Assembly (NCBI RefSeq): GCF_036711975.1
Contig: NC_091975.1
Coordinates: 188,501 to 252,500, forward strand
DNA length: 64,000 bases
Source: Onthophagus taurus
Taxonomy: Eukaryota > Arthropoda > Insecta > Coleoptera > Scarabaeidae
Direction of reading: 5' to 3'
Position 1 is the stretch's first letter. Every line of letters begins with the position of its first letter. The position numbers and the translations under genes are program-made. Positions 1-11,330 of the stretch are shown piece by piece. The notes below the pieces were generated by a model. That model had not been told where the DNA came from, did no database searches, and was given only the letters and a program-made list of their open reading frames with translations.

Positions 1-26
1 TCGGACATCGAATTTGAACCACCCTG
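1..26. mobile_element. Right terminus of a CAGGGTG-type element (family B)
   Basis: The first 26 bases match the last bases of the complete element at 30240-31636, ending in CACCCTG followed by a TA dinucleotide. Only the inner-facing tip of one terminal inverted repeat is inside the window; the rest lies to the left. Confidence 0.8.
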
Positions 27-28
27 TA

Positions 29-955
29 CACCTCCTAAAATAAGAGAAATTGCTCAGTGTTCAATATTCTCATCATTGTGGACCTTGTATTCGATGCTAA
101 GAACGTGTTTAAACATCCATAGACAAAAATTGTCACATTGACAACTAGAAAAATTAATGACCCAATGTCACCAACTTGAACTGGTTCCATAAAATGTTAC
201 TAAAATCTCATTACAGCATCGGATGCTGTAAGGAGTCTCATTACAGCACCCGTTTGAGTACTGTTAGAGCTTTCATTACCGTCGCGAATTACAAAAACTA
301 TGTTTTAAAATCCGTAGAAAAATTACATCCCGTGACTTAAACAAACTAGCGGTCAAGATACTAAGTATGCCTGCGTTAAGTGCAGCAACAGAAAGAAGCC
401 ACGGGATAATTGCTAATCTTTGGAAAAAAGTCCCACTGCAATACCGCCCATTCACGGCCTTCACTGCTTTTTTTGTCTAAGCTTTATTTTTTAAGAAACA
501 AAAATTATTTTGATATTAAATTGAAGTTGAATTCTCAATTTTTTGTATTAATCATACGATATTATCTTGTATTTATTAATAGATATGCCACGTTAAATTT
601 GTGTATTTACAGATTGAAATTAAAAAAAATAATAAATATATCAACATTTTTTCAAAAATTTTAGCAATCAAGGTGAACAAAAAAAAAATGTCCACTTATC
701 TACATTATTTACAAGAAAAAGTGAACTAATTTGCACAATCTAAAAATTTAAAGCGATTAACATTAACAAAATCTCCACTTCAGCATTAACTTGCAACTCA
801 GCGAAAATAAAATTTTGCTTTCGTACCATTTTTATTGAAACTGGGAGTACTTTTTAATGTTTCATTTTTAATTTAGTATCTTTACATCACCCATTAATCT
901 TAATTCTTACCTTAATGTTTTTCTGCAACTACACAACCCTCAGAAAAATTTTCGT
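29..955. other. AT-rich non-coding DNA 3' of VAChT
   Basis: No coding exon is recognised. On the minus strand an AATAAA motif at 831-836 lies about 120 bases past the VAChT stop and could be its polyadenylation signal. In insects VAChT sits inside the first ChAT intron, so this stretch is probably ChAT intron sequence (inference). Confidence 0.5.
831..836 (-). terminator. Candidate polyadenylation signal of VAChT
   Basis: AATAAA on the minus strand, about 120 bases downstream of the VAChT stop codon. It is the right motif at a plausible distance; the cleavage site is not visible. Confidence 0.4.
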
Positions 956-2770
956 TTAATTAAAACCTTGTCTAAAAGGATTTCTTACAGCCGATTGTTG
1001 TTGTTCGGGACCTCGAAAAGGATTAGGATTTCCTTGAGGCTGTTCAGGAAGAGCTCTTCTACTTTGATTCTGTTGATAATCTTGCTGCTGAAATCCTTGT
1101 TGTTGGTAACCTTGCTGTTGATATCCTTGTTGTGGAAATCCTTGTTGTGGATACCCTTGCTGTTGATATTCTTGTTGCTGACCTTGTTGATAGCCTTGTT
1201 GATACCCATTAACTTCATTTCGATCTAAATTGGTTTCTTGTTGTTGGGAATATTCAAGATGATTTTTGAATTCTTCAGTATTCACTTTTTGATGATCTTG
1301 TAAACTATAAGTTTGATACTCTTTGTTCGGAGGATCGCCCATTAAAATATTAGCTTCGTTCTCAAACGGTTTAAAATCATAAATATCCTTTAAATATCTC
1401 AAAACCGGCGCGTATAATAAGTTTGAGATTGCGATTCCGAAGTTGAGGGCGGTAAATCCGATTGCTTCAACAACTCCTCCGGCTATAATCGGACCGATCG
1501 CGTAAGCCACCGAATAAGAAATGTCTGCAATCGCATAAATGCTCCCATATATAGAAACGTATCGAACATCAACAAGATAACCGAGTGTTGGAAGTAAAGC
1601 AGTGTCGATTAACGCGATTCCAAAACATATTCCGCAAATTGGAATCATTAAGACTTTGTAGGATGATGCGAATGGAATGATGAAACAACAAAGTCCTTCT
1701 AAAGCCAATCCACAGGCCGCCATTAACCATTGATAATGAGGATACTTCTTCGCCATTTTTACCGTTAAGATAACCCCAAAGACGTGCGGGAAAAATGCCG
1801 GCAGCCAAATTATTCCAACTTTCCAATTTTCGGTCGTTAAATTATCTTCCATCCACAACGAAATCGTTGGTTCCAAAAACGCCAAAGCTACATTAGACAT
1901 CATCAAAGCCCCGGAACATACGGCAATATAAGGATCCATGAATAACCTCCAAATGGGTACTGAAGGGGGTTTACTCACTTGAGCCTCTTTAATTTGCGTT
2001 TTAATCGGTTTCATCACCAACAATAACATAAAACCGTCTATCAACGAGACGAAAGCGAGTATTAAAAATGGAACTTCTTTGCCGGCGAATTGATACAAAG
2101 CTCCACCGAATGGCGGCGCGACCAAACACCCGAAACTAATGAACGCTAAAGCTATTCCTAAAGCTTTCGATCGTTCGTTCTCCTCGGTGAATCGATCCGC
2201 GATCATTGCCAAACCGGAAGTATCCGCGAAAGCCGAACCTACACCTTGAAGGCTTCGCGCGAAAAATAGTAACGAATAACTTCTTCCACAAGCGAAAACT
2301 GCCGTTGAAAGGAACATTATGGTTAATCCAATCATCATGGGAACATCATAGCCGATTCGATCGATTAGAGCTCCCGAAAATGGATTTACCATTAATTGTA
2401 CGATAGCTTTTGATGCAAATAAAATACCGGTGGCGGAATCTTGGCCGTGATGTTTATGTTTAAATGGTTCACCTTTAAAGAAATTGACATGTTACTGTCT
2501 TAGCTTGTCTTGAAGTTAGAAAAATTTACCTGGAGCTACTGTAACATTTTCATCAATCGGGTCATCTGCATAAGCACCTATGTACCGGAGATAATCCGGA
2601 ATAATAGGAACTATAACCATGTACAGCATATTATCCAAAAGCAAAGCGATCGAAACGATCACCAAAATTAATTTACGCTGCGATCTTGGTTCTTGCAACT
2701 TGTTCCAAACGACGTCTTTCAGTTCACTTAGTTCCATGTTGATGATGGGGATGGTTCTCGGACCAGCCAT
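956..2770 (-). CDS. VAChT: Vesicular acetylcholine transporter (VAChT)
   Basis: Proton/acetylcholine antiporter of the major facilitator superfamily that fills synaptic vesicles with acetylcholine. Two coding exons: 2770-2530 and 2472-956, split by a 57-base GT-AG intron (2529-2473), give 585 residues. Seen: a cytoplasmic N-terminus [19 protein letters not shown], first membrane helix with [20 protein letters not shown], the loop motif [51 protein letters not shown], and about twelve hydrophobic segments. The conserved tail [20 protein letters not shown] is followed by a glutamine-rich repeat (GYQQQ units, coded by 1080-1215). The ATG at 2770 gives the family N-terminus. Length fits the family. 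The 5' leader has a short upstream ORF (2809-2877). Family assignment is very secure. Confidence 0.97.
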
Positions 2771-2808
2771 TTCGAAAATTCTTTCGCTTCTAACTTTTGA
2801 CTTTCAAT

Positions 2809-2877
2809 TTAAACGTCTTCTTCTCGTACTTCTTTCTTGAGTTGCTGGGGTGTGGTTGGAGCTAGTCGCAGTGCCAT
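2809..2877 (-). promoter_or_regulatory. Upstream ORF in the VAChT leader
   Basis: A 22-codon ORF (starts MALRLAPTTPQQ, ends EEDV-stop) lies between a good splice acceptor (CTGTCCTCCAG, exon start near 2885) and the VAChT ATG 38 bases downstream of its stop. Such an ORF can lower initiation at the main start. Whether it is translated is unknown. Confidence 0.4.
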
Positions 2878-3208
2878 CCCTTTAACCTGGAGGACAGAAA
2901 GGAAGAGTAATCAGAGGTTGTTTGGACTGCGTTAATTATTTTGTTCTTTTTTTTGAGACGGGAGGGGAGGCACTGCTTCTCCTCCTCCCACACCCCAATT
3001 AAATTTGAGTTGCACTTAGTACACAAACACTCAGTAAAACTTATGCTAATTTAACTTTTTTGGTGATTAATATATAAATGACGTAACCGGGTTATAACTA
3101 TTGATCGCGGCCATTTTGAAACCTAGGTAGCCATCTTGTTATAAAATCATAAACCACTCTAATAAGTTAACTCGAGAATTATAAAATGAATAGGTTTCTT
3201 TTTCTTAC

Positions 3209-3600
3209 CTGTATCGGATAAAGCGTTTCCGAACCGGGTAGAAAAAATCCCTCGAATATTTGACGCCGTTGAGGCGCCGAAGAAACCAAAACCGCCGACG
3301 CCGGCGTCTTTCTGTCTTTGATCCACTTTGAAAAACTAACGTTTTTAATTTATCTCGAAATTTGAAACTTTTTTTGGATACTCGATTCTTTTCGGATTTT
3401 TTTTTCGCGCGGTTGTGGTGGTTGGCAGCTGCGACTGCTTTCAGTTCGGCCGCTCGAGGTGTACAGGCGTCGATCGGCGTCGCGACGCTTCGTCGACGGG
3501 GGGCGGATCGTCGTCATAACGACCCAGACCGGCGCTTTTGATTCAGCCAGAATATTGGTGGAGGTGCCGGAAATCCACGCCCAAACTATCAAAATGTAGG
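3209..3600 (-). other. GC-rich probable 5' leader exon of the cholinergic locus
   Basis: This block is clearly richer in G+C than its surroundings and ends, reading the minus strand, in a strong donor (ATACAG|GTAAG, exon end 3209). A matching acceptor precedes the VAChT exon near 2885. In Drosophila VAChT and ChAT share a non-coding first exon, which makes this the candidate shared exon. The transcription start is not visible; AT-rich DNA with several TATA-like words follows at 3600-3780. Confidence 0.5.
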
Positions 3601-4814
3601 CGTGTTTCAACTTTTCGATTATTTATGATTATTTGAATGACGTTATTGTGTTACTTTCGTTCTATATATAAATCTAAAGGACGTGCCATAACATGTCTTA
3701 TTATGATTTTTGCTTTAATTATAATTTTATGCACATATAAATCAACCTGAATAAACAAATAATAATAAAACAAGACCTACCACTAGAATCATTCGGATTT
3801 CGCCGTCTTAAGAGACGTGTGGCTAAATCCGAATGTTTTTAGTTCTAGGTCTAGTGTCAGTTCTAGTTTTACACTATCACTAGAACTAACACTAGACCTA
3901 CAACTGGAATCATTCAGGTTCAGCCGTTTTGAGAAAATTGCGGCTAAACCCGAATGCTTCTAGTTCTAGGTATAGTCTTAGTTCTACGTAGTAACAGTGC
4001 TAGGATAACACTAGAACTACCACTAGATCTAGAACTAGAATCATTCGGGTTTAGCCGTCTTGGGAGACGTGCGGCTAAACCCAAATGATTCTACTTCTAG
4101 GTATAGTATTAGTTCTATATAGTAACACTGCTAGTGTAACACTAGAACTAGTACTAGACCTAGAACTAGAATCATTCAGGTTTAGCCGTCTTGAGAGACG
4201 TGCGGCTAACCCCGAATGCTTCTAGTTCCAGGTCTAATATTAGTTCTAATGACAGTGCAAGTGCAAAACTAGAAGTGTCTACTTCTAGGTATAGTGTTAG
4301 TTCTATATAGTAACACTGCTAGTGTAACACTAGAACTAGTACTAGACCTAGAACTAGAATCATTCGGGTTTAGCCGTCTTGGGAGACGTGCGGCTAAACC
4401 CAAATGATTCTAGTTCTAGGTATAGTATTAGTTCTATATAGTAACACTGCTAGTGTAACACTAGAACTAGTACTAGACCCAGAACTAGAATCATTCAGGT
4501 TTAGCCGTCTTGAGAGACGTGCGGCTAACCCCGAATGCTTCTAGTTCCAGGTCTAATATTAGTTCTAATGACAGTGCAAGTGCAAAACTAGAAGTGTCTA
4601 CTTCTAGGTATAGTGTTAGTTCTATATAGTAACACTGCTAGTGTAACACTAGAACTAGTACTAGACCTAGAACTAGAATCATTCAGGTTTAGCCGTCTTG
4701 AGAGACGTGCGGCTAACCCCGAATGCTTCTAGTTCTAGGTCTAATATTAGTTCTAATGACAGTGCAAGTGCAAAACTAAAAGTGTCTAGTTCTAGGTATA
4801 GTGTTAGTTCTATA

Positions 4815-5570
4815 CAGGGTGCCCATTATGTATGGAATATAGCATATATCTTGGTAGGTATCAACTTTATAAAAAAACATTTTATACAAAAGTTGTTTAA
4901 TATTTTATTTGCCACAATAAGACACCATTCAATTGTTTTTATTTCAGAAAACAAATGAGCAACGAATAACACTTGAAGTTTTTTAAATGGCAATGTACCC
5001 TTTCGTTAGGCTCATTTGATAGAGATTTCTTTTCTCTTTACGATGTCGTAAAATTTTAGTACCCTTATATCAGAAAATTTTTGAAAAAAATGTAAAGATT
5101 GTTTATTAAGAAAATTTAACTAATAACATTAATCTAGATATCCGAGATCGTCAAGTACCTCGAAGTACCTAGAATTATTGGAGAAGTACGCTAATTTTTC
5201 GTTTATTTGTATGTAAATTTAATTTCCGGTAATAATTCGTGGTACTTGACGATCTCGGATATCTAGATTAATGTTATTGATTAATTTTTATTAATGAACA
5301 ATTTTTAAATTTTTTTCAAGAATTTTCTGATGTTTTACGCCATCGTAAAGAGAAAAGTAATCTCTGTCAAATGAGCCTAACGAAAGAACACATTGCCATT
5401 TAAAAAATGTAAGTATTATTCGTTACTCAGTTGTTTTCTGAATTAAAAACAATTGAATGCAGTCTTATTATGGCAAATAAAATATTAAACAACTTTTGTA
5501 TAAAATGTTTTTTTATAAAGTTGATACCTACCAAGATATATGCTATATTCCATACATAATGGGCACCCTG
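4815..5570. mobile_element. MITE, CAGGGTGCCCAT family (family A), copy 1
   Basis: Terminal inverted repeats CAGGGTGCCCATTATGTATG and its complement, flanked by TA on both sides. Almost the whole 756-base element folds back on itself. Removing it and one TA restores the satellite consensus GTTAGTTCTATATAGTAAC exactly, so it inserted after the array formed. No ORF. The second copy is at 54706-55426. Confidence 0.92.
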
Positions 5571-6108
5571 TATAGTAACACTGCTAGTGTAACACTAGAA
5601 CTAGTACCAGACCTAGAACTAGAATCATTCAGGTTTAGCCGTCTTGAGAGACGTGCGGCTAACCCCGAATGCTTCTAGTTCCAGGTCTAATATTAGTTCT
5701 AATGACAGTGCAAGTGCAAAACTAGAAGTGTCTAGTTCTAGGTATAGTGTTAGTTCTATATAGTAACACTGCTAGTGTAACACTAGAACTAGTTCTAGGT
5801 ATAGTCTTAGTTCTACGTAGTAACAGTGCTAGGATAACACTAGAACTACCACTAGATCTAGAACTAGAATCATTCGGGTTTAGCCGTCTTGGGAGACGTG
5901 CGGCTAAACCCAAATGATTCTAGTTCTAGGTATAGTGTTAGTTCTATATAGTAACACTGCTAGTGTAACACTAGAACTAGTACTAGACCTAGAACTAGAA
6001 TCATTCAGGTTTAGCCGTCTTGAGAGACGTGCGGCTAACCCCGAATGCTTCTAGTTCCAGGTCTAATATTAGTTCTAATGACAGTGCAAGTGCAAAACTA
6101 GAAGTGAC

Positions 6109-6219
6109 ACTATACCTAGAACTAGAATCATTTGGGTTTAGCCGTCTTTAAAGACGTGCGGCTAAACCGCACGTCTTTAAAGACGGCTAAACCCAAATGA
6201 TTCTAGTTCTAGGTATAGT
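6109..6219. repeat. Perfect 53-bp-arm palindrome
   Basis: Arms of 53 bases, perfectly complementary, flank a five-base loop (CTAAA, 6162-6166). It is a head-to-head junction of two satellite half-units at the right end of the array. Confidence 0.93.
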
Positions 6220-6400
6220 CTTAGTTCTGCATAGTGCTGGTATAACACTAGACCTAGAACTAGAATGACCTAGAACTAGAATCATTCAGGTTTAGCGGTC
6301 TTGAGAGATGTGCGGCTAAATCTGAATTTCTAGTTCTCGGTCTAGTGTTAGTTTTGGTTTTATACTAGCACTATCACTAGAACTAACACAAGACCTAGAA

Positions 6401-9400
6401 GCAACCCTTCTTTTTGGCGCTTCAATTTGAAAACACTCCTTGGAATTAAAAAATAGAGTATAATTAATGAGATGAAAACTCAAAACCACGAACTCTATCC
6501 AAAATTAAAACAATTATCTCTCTTAATTAATTAAATTTATTTGTTAAAAAAAAAAAAGTGAAACTTAATGTATGTAAAAAGTTCTTTTTTATTTTGAGTA
6601 CGTGATCCGTTTCTTGGCAAACAACTTCGTTATCGTTCCAACATCGGTTCGGTGACGTTGATCCTCGAGAAGGTAAAATAAAGACGAGAAAGAAACGAGC
6701 GGCATTCGAAATGAGGAGAGAAACCGGCCATTTAGGCAGGGTTTCGAATAATCTCGGGGCGATATCTAATGGAAAATTCAAATACCGCGAGATCCCGAAC
6801 CCCACAAAAGCGACCCCCTAGAGGCCACCTCCTGCACTAGACACGTGACAATTTGCAACTCCCTAATGACCAGTGTGTGTCTAAAACAGAATTTCACGAA
6901 CTACATTAACTTACATTACATTAACAATCATGTTTTAAAATTATTTCTTTTTGTTGGCTCTCAGAATACAACAAAATGTAGAAATCTTGTATATGCACAA
7001 TAGACGTTTGTATTACGCAGAGAATTGCGTATAATGCATGTCAATTTCAATGAGAGTTAATTGCGAACGCAAGCGCGTGCTGTTTTCGGTCGTGGGAAGT
7101 TAATTACACGGTAGATGTAAATGAAAATTACTATCCTGCTTTTATTACTTGTACATGTCACTTTGTAAGAGGATTAAAAATAAAATATTGATTAACAGAA
7201 TAATTTATTTTTTACTTTTCCGTCAAATTACAATTCAGCTATAAATTATTAGAAAGAAAGCGTGTTTTGAAACGTACTGGTATAGGTGAATGGTGTGGAA
7301 TAGAGATGAGTGATCACAATTTATTACTTCAAAAGACTTATACGATATGAATTATTTATCTTAATTTAAAGTCCTTGTGGTACATGAATTGAATTCAAAA
7401 AAATCGTAACTCCAAAATCTATAGAATTAAAGAAATTATGGTTTTTTTGGTCTAACCAGCTCAGATTTGAAATACGAAATAGCAGAAAGAAACGGCATTA
7501 GGTACAATTTTGGCAAAATGGCTAACCCAATCCCTACATATCTTTTATGATTCTGTTATTATTAGATGGTCATAGCAGCCACAAAAGCCTTGAAGCCTTG
7601 CAGTGCGCAGAAAGACATTGTTTCAATCAAAAAACATTTAAAGTCGCAGGAAAAGGAAAAATGTTGCGCAGGGATTTCTTGATTATTTTCTCTACATTCT
7701 TCTCTTTTTAATCTTAAACATTAAGGCCGGGGTGTACAAAATAGTTTTTTAATTAAATTTTAAAATAAGTGTGAAGAAATGTTAAGTTAACTTTCAAAAT
7801 ATCTAATAATATAATAAAGGAATCGAGTGAATCGGTAATTTAACGGTTCCCATTCATTTTGAACGATCGGATAGTGAACCTAATAATAAATGCCATATTC
7901 TTGTAAGTATATACGAAGCGGTGGTCCAATTAGACCAATTAGGCGTCCAACAATCGCCGTAGATATGCAACAATAATGTTGCCTCACATTCTAACTCTCG
8001 AAGATGGTTACACGATCGTGAGATGGAAAAGCAAGCCTTTGTTATTATTATCCGGGGAATTTGCGAAATTATCTAAATCGTCTTGAACAACTTTTATTTT
8101 ACAAAGTTTTATTTTTATTGTTTTTGATAATAATTTTAATTTTAATATTTTTAGAGCGAGGGGCAAAATTAAATTGCCTTTGAATTGGTAAATAATCGTC
8201 TAGTAACGTTATTAGCGGTGTTAGAAAACGTTGAGGTTTCGACACCGTTTCACTACACCACTAGCTCTCATTATCCCTTAATGACGGCCGCTTTTTCATC
8301 GTCCTTGGTCCCGATTTCGAGAATAGAGTTGCTATCCTCCTCCAAACCTCTATTTCGTTTCGTCCTTTAATTGCGTTTCCAGACGGTTTAACGAAGTCGT
8401 GCGCGGTGTACATTTTAAAAGATTCATATGGAAAGGTAATTTGTCATTTTAGAGACGACGATTACTATTAGACCCGGCTTGGGTCTCATCTTGGGGATCG
8501 CGACGAAGATGATCCGTTCTCTTTCCCGAAAGGAAAACGTCGATTTTGAAACAACCGCAAATTTATTTCAATATCTCGTTCATCTCGTTGACTTTAATCA
8601 CCTCTTACTTTTGCAGCTGCAAATTACGACATTCCTTTTTATTTAAGATGACCAACTTATTATTTTGGTAAATAAAACGACAACATTTTCTATTTTTATC
8701 ATTGATCGTTATTGTTAATAAATTCAACGACACAACCTCCTCTTCTCGTTACTACATTTTTTTTTCTTTCTAAAACCACACTTGACCCTCACAAAACCAC
8801 TTTACCTTTGATTCCGCTTCTTCTCCCCTTTTCGATAACACCCACTTTGTTAATAAAGGAAAAAGTACTTATCTAAAAATAACTGAAAAAGGGGTTGTTG
8901 TTACTAAATAATTTTTTTTCTTAAAATCGTGGTGGAACGAGATGAATGAATTGGTGTACATGTGAAACGGTGACGTCGACGGCAGGTAAATGGGGGCCCT
9001 GGAGGCACAAAAGGGTCGGATCAATACCTCGACCTCTGCGTGTTTGCATGAATATTTTATATTCTCGCCGTGTGTACGAACTCCAGTTTCAATAGAATAA
9101 TTGTAAATACATATAACTTTTAATCTATACAAAAAAATCTCTGAAAAAATAAACTCGTTATGTAAGAGTTAATAATTGCTTCTGCACAAAAGTGATAAAA
9201 TGTTGCCATTTTTAGTTTGGTTTATTGGTTTCAATTCCAATTATGAATGAAATTGCTGTCATTACGCAACATTTTTTTTGTGGAGTAAATACTAAATATG
9301 ATGAAAATAAGGGAATTGATTGAAACATTAAAATTGATTTGTTTCTAACGGTTTATTTTTATGAACAATTTTAGGCTTAATATATTATTTTATTTTATAC

Positions 9401-9440
9401 TGTCCGGTATATTGATGTTACATCATCAATGTGATTCCGG
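6401..9440. other. Non-coding region left of the 179-bp satellite
   Basis: No convincing exon. Two islands of higher G+C (about 6590-6840 and 8190-8560) stand out from the AT-rich background and could be regulatory or leader sequence; the ORFs that cross them show no recognisable protein features. Confidence 0.4.
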
Positions 9441-11330
9441 TAAGTAAAATTAAAAAGATTATATCTACAAAACGAAAAATTGTAGAGTCTTCAAATTTTC
9501 AACAAAATAAAGATTAATTCTTGCTTTATAATCCCAAAAAGTTTCATTTCTTAAATCCAATAAATTTATTAACAAATAATTTTTTAATTAATCACGTAAA
9601 TAATTGCTAGCTGTTAGGTTAGGTAAAATTAAAAAGCTTATATCTACAAAACGAAAAGTTGTAGAGTCTTCAAATTTTCAACAAAATAAAGATTAATTCT
9701 TGCTTTATATCCTCAAAAAGTTTCATTTCTTCAATCCAATAACTTTACTCAGAAATAATTTTTTAATTAATCGTGTAAATAATTGACAGCTGTTAGGTTA
9801 CATTAAATTAAAAAATTCATATCTACAGAACGAAAAGTTGTAGAATTTTGAAATTTTCAACAAAATAAAGAATAATTCTTACTTTATAATTTCAAAAAGT
9901 TTCATTTCTTAAATCCAATGACTTTATTCAGAAATTATTTATTAATTAATCATGTAAAAAATTGACAGCTGTTAGGTTAGATTAAATTAAAAAAATCATA
10001 TCTACAAAACGAATAATTGTAGAATCTTCAGATTTTCAACAAAATAAAGATTAATTCTTACTTTATAATTTCAAAAAGTTTCATTTCTTAAATCCAATGA
10101 CTATATTCAGAAATTATTTTTTAATTAATCATATAAAAAATTGGCAGTTGTTAGGTTAGATTAATTTAAAAAAATCATATCTACTAAACGAAAAGTTGTG
10201 GAATCTTTAAATGTTCAACAAAATAAAGATTAATTCTTGCTTTATAATCCCAAAAAGTTTCATTTCTTAAATCCAATAAATTTATTAAGAAATAATTTTT
10301 TAATTAATCATGTAAATAATTGCTAGCTGTTAGGTTAGGTAAAATTAAAACGTTTATATCTACAAAACGAAAAGTTGTAGAGTCTTCAAATTTTCAACAA
10401 AATAAAGATTAATTCTTGCTTTATATCCTCAAAAAGTTTCATTTCTTCAATTCAATAACTTTACTCAGAAATAATTTTTTAATTAATCGTGTAAATAATT
10501 GACAGCTGTTAGGTTACATTAAATTAAAAAATTCATATCTACAGAACGAAAAGTTGTAAAATTTTGAAATTTTCAACAAAATAAAGAATAATTCTTACTT
10601 TATAATTTCAAAAAGTTTCATTTCTTAAATCCAATGACTTTATTCAGAAATTATTTATTAATTAATCATGTAAAAAATTGACAGCTGTTAGGTTAGATTA
10701 AATTAAAAAAATCATATCTACAAAACGAATAATTGTAGAATCTTCAGATTTTCAACAAAATAAAGATTAATTCTTACTTTATAATTTCAAAAAGTTTCAT
10801 TTCTTAAATCCAATGACTATATTCAGAAATTATTTTTTAATTAATCATGTAAAAAATTGGCAGTTGTTAGGTTAGATTAATTTAAAAAAACCATATCTAC
10901 TAAACGAAAAGTTGTGGAATCTTTAAATGTTCAACAAAATAAAGATTAATTCTTGCTTTATAATCCCAAAAAGTTTCATTTCTTAACTCCAATAAATTTA
11001 TTAAGAAATAATTTTTTAATTAATCATGTAAATAATTGCTAGCTGTTAGGTTAGGTAAAATTAAAACGTTTATATCTACAAAACGAAAAGTTGTAGAGTC
11101 TTCAAATTTTCAACAAAATAAAGATTAATTCTTGCTTTATATCCTCAAAAAATTTCATTTTTTCAATCCAATAACTTTACTCAGAAATAATTTTTTAATT
11201 AATCGTGTAAATAATTGACAGCTGTTAGGTTACATTAAATTAAAAAATTCATATCTACAGAACGAAAAGTTGTAGAATTTTGAAATTTTCAACAAAATAA
11301 AGAATAATTCTTACTTTGTAACCACAAAAA
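9441..11330. repeat. 179-bp satellite, array 1, with four-monomer higher-order repeat
   Basis: About ten and a half monomers of 179 bases, all containing TTTCAACAAAATAAAGA, AAAAAGTTTCATTTCTT and CAGCTGTTAGGTTA-like words. Monomer variants follow the order a-b-c-d (starts near 9620, 9799, 9978, 10157), then a-b-c-d again from about 10336 and a-b from about 11052, giving a 716-base higher-order period. Each variant is recognised by fixed differences such as GGTAAAATT (a), CATTAAATTAAAAAATTC (b), CGAATAATTG (c) and ACTAAACG with GGCAGTTG (d). Confidence 0.9.

Larger units (their letters stand above)
3780..6400. repeat. Palindromic satellite array (CTAGTTCTAG / TAGCCGTC units)
   Basis: The array is a run of imperfect palindromes. 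One type has arms ACTAGAATCATTCGGGTTTAG around GCCGTCTT-GAGAGACGTGCGGC; the other has arms of TAGTTCTATATAGTAACACTG type. The GCCGTC cores near 4053, 4185, 4374, 4505 and 4693 are spaced alternately about 132 and 189 bases, giving a composite unit near 320 bases. A MITE interrupts it at 4815-5570. The array ends in a 111-base perfect hairpin. No gene is seen; short ORFs here come from the repeats. Confidence 0.85.

Noticed and set aside
985-1228. Open frames opposite and within the glutamine-rich end of VAChT
   Set aside because: They are shadows of the CAA/CAG repeat in the real VAChT frame.
3350-3610. 86-codon minus-strand frame in the GC-rich leader
   Set aside because: No family features, and splice signals fit a non-coding leader exon better.
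6527-6805. 92-codon minus-strand frame
   Set aside because: Ends in low-complexity sequence, no conserved motif, no splice context.
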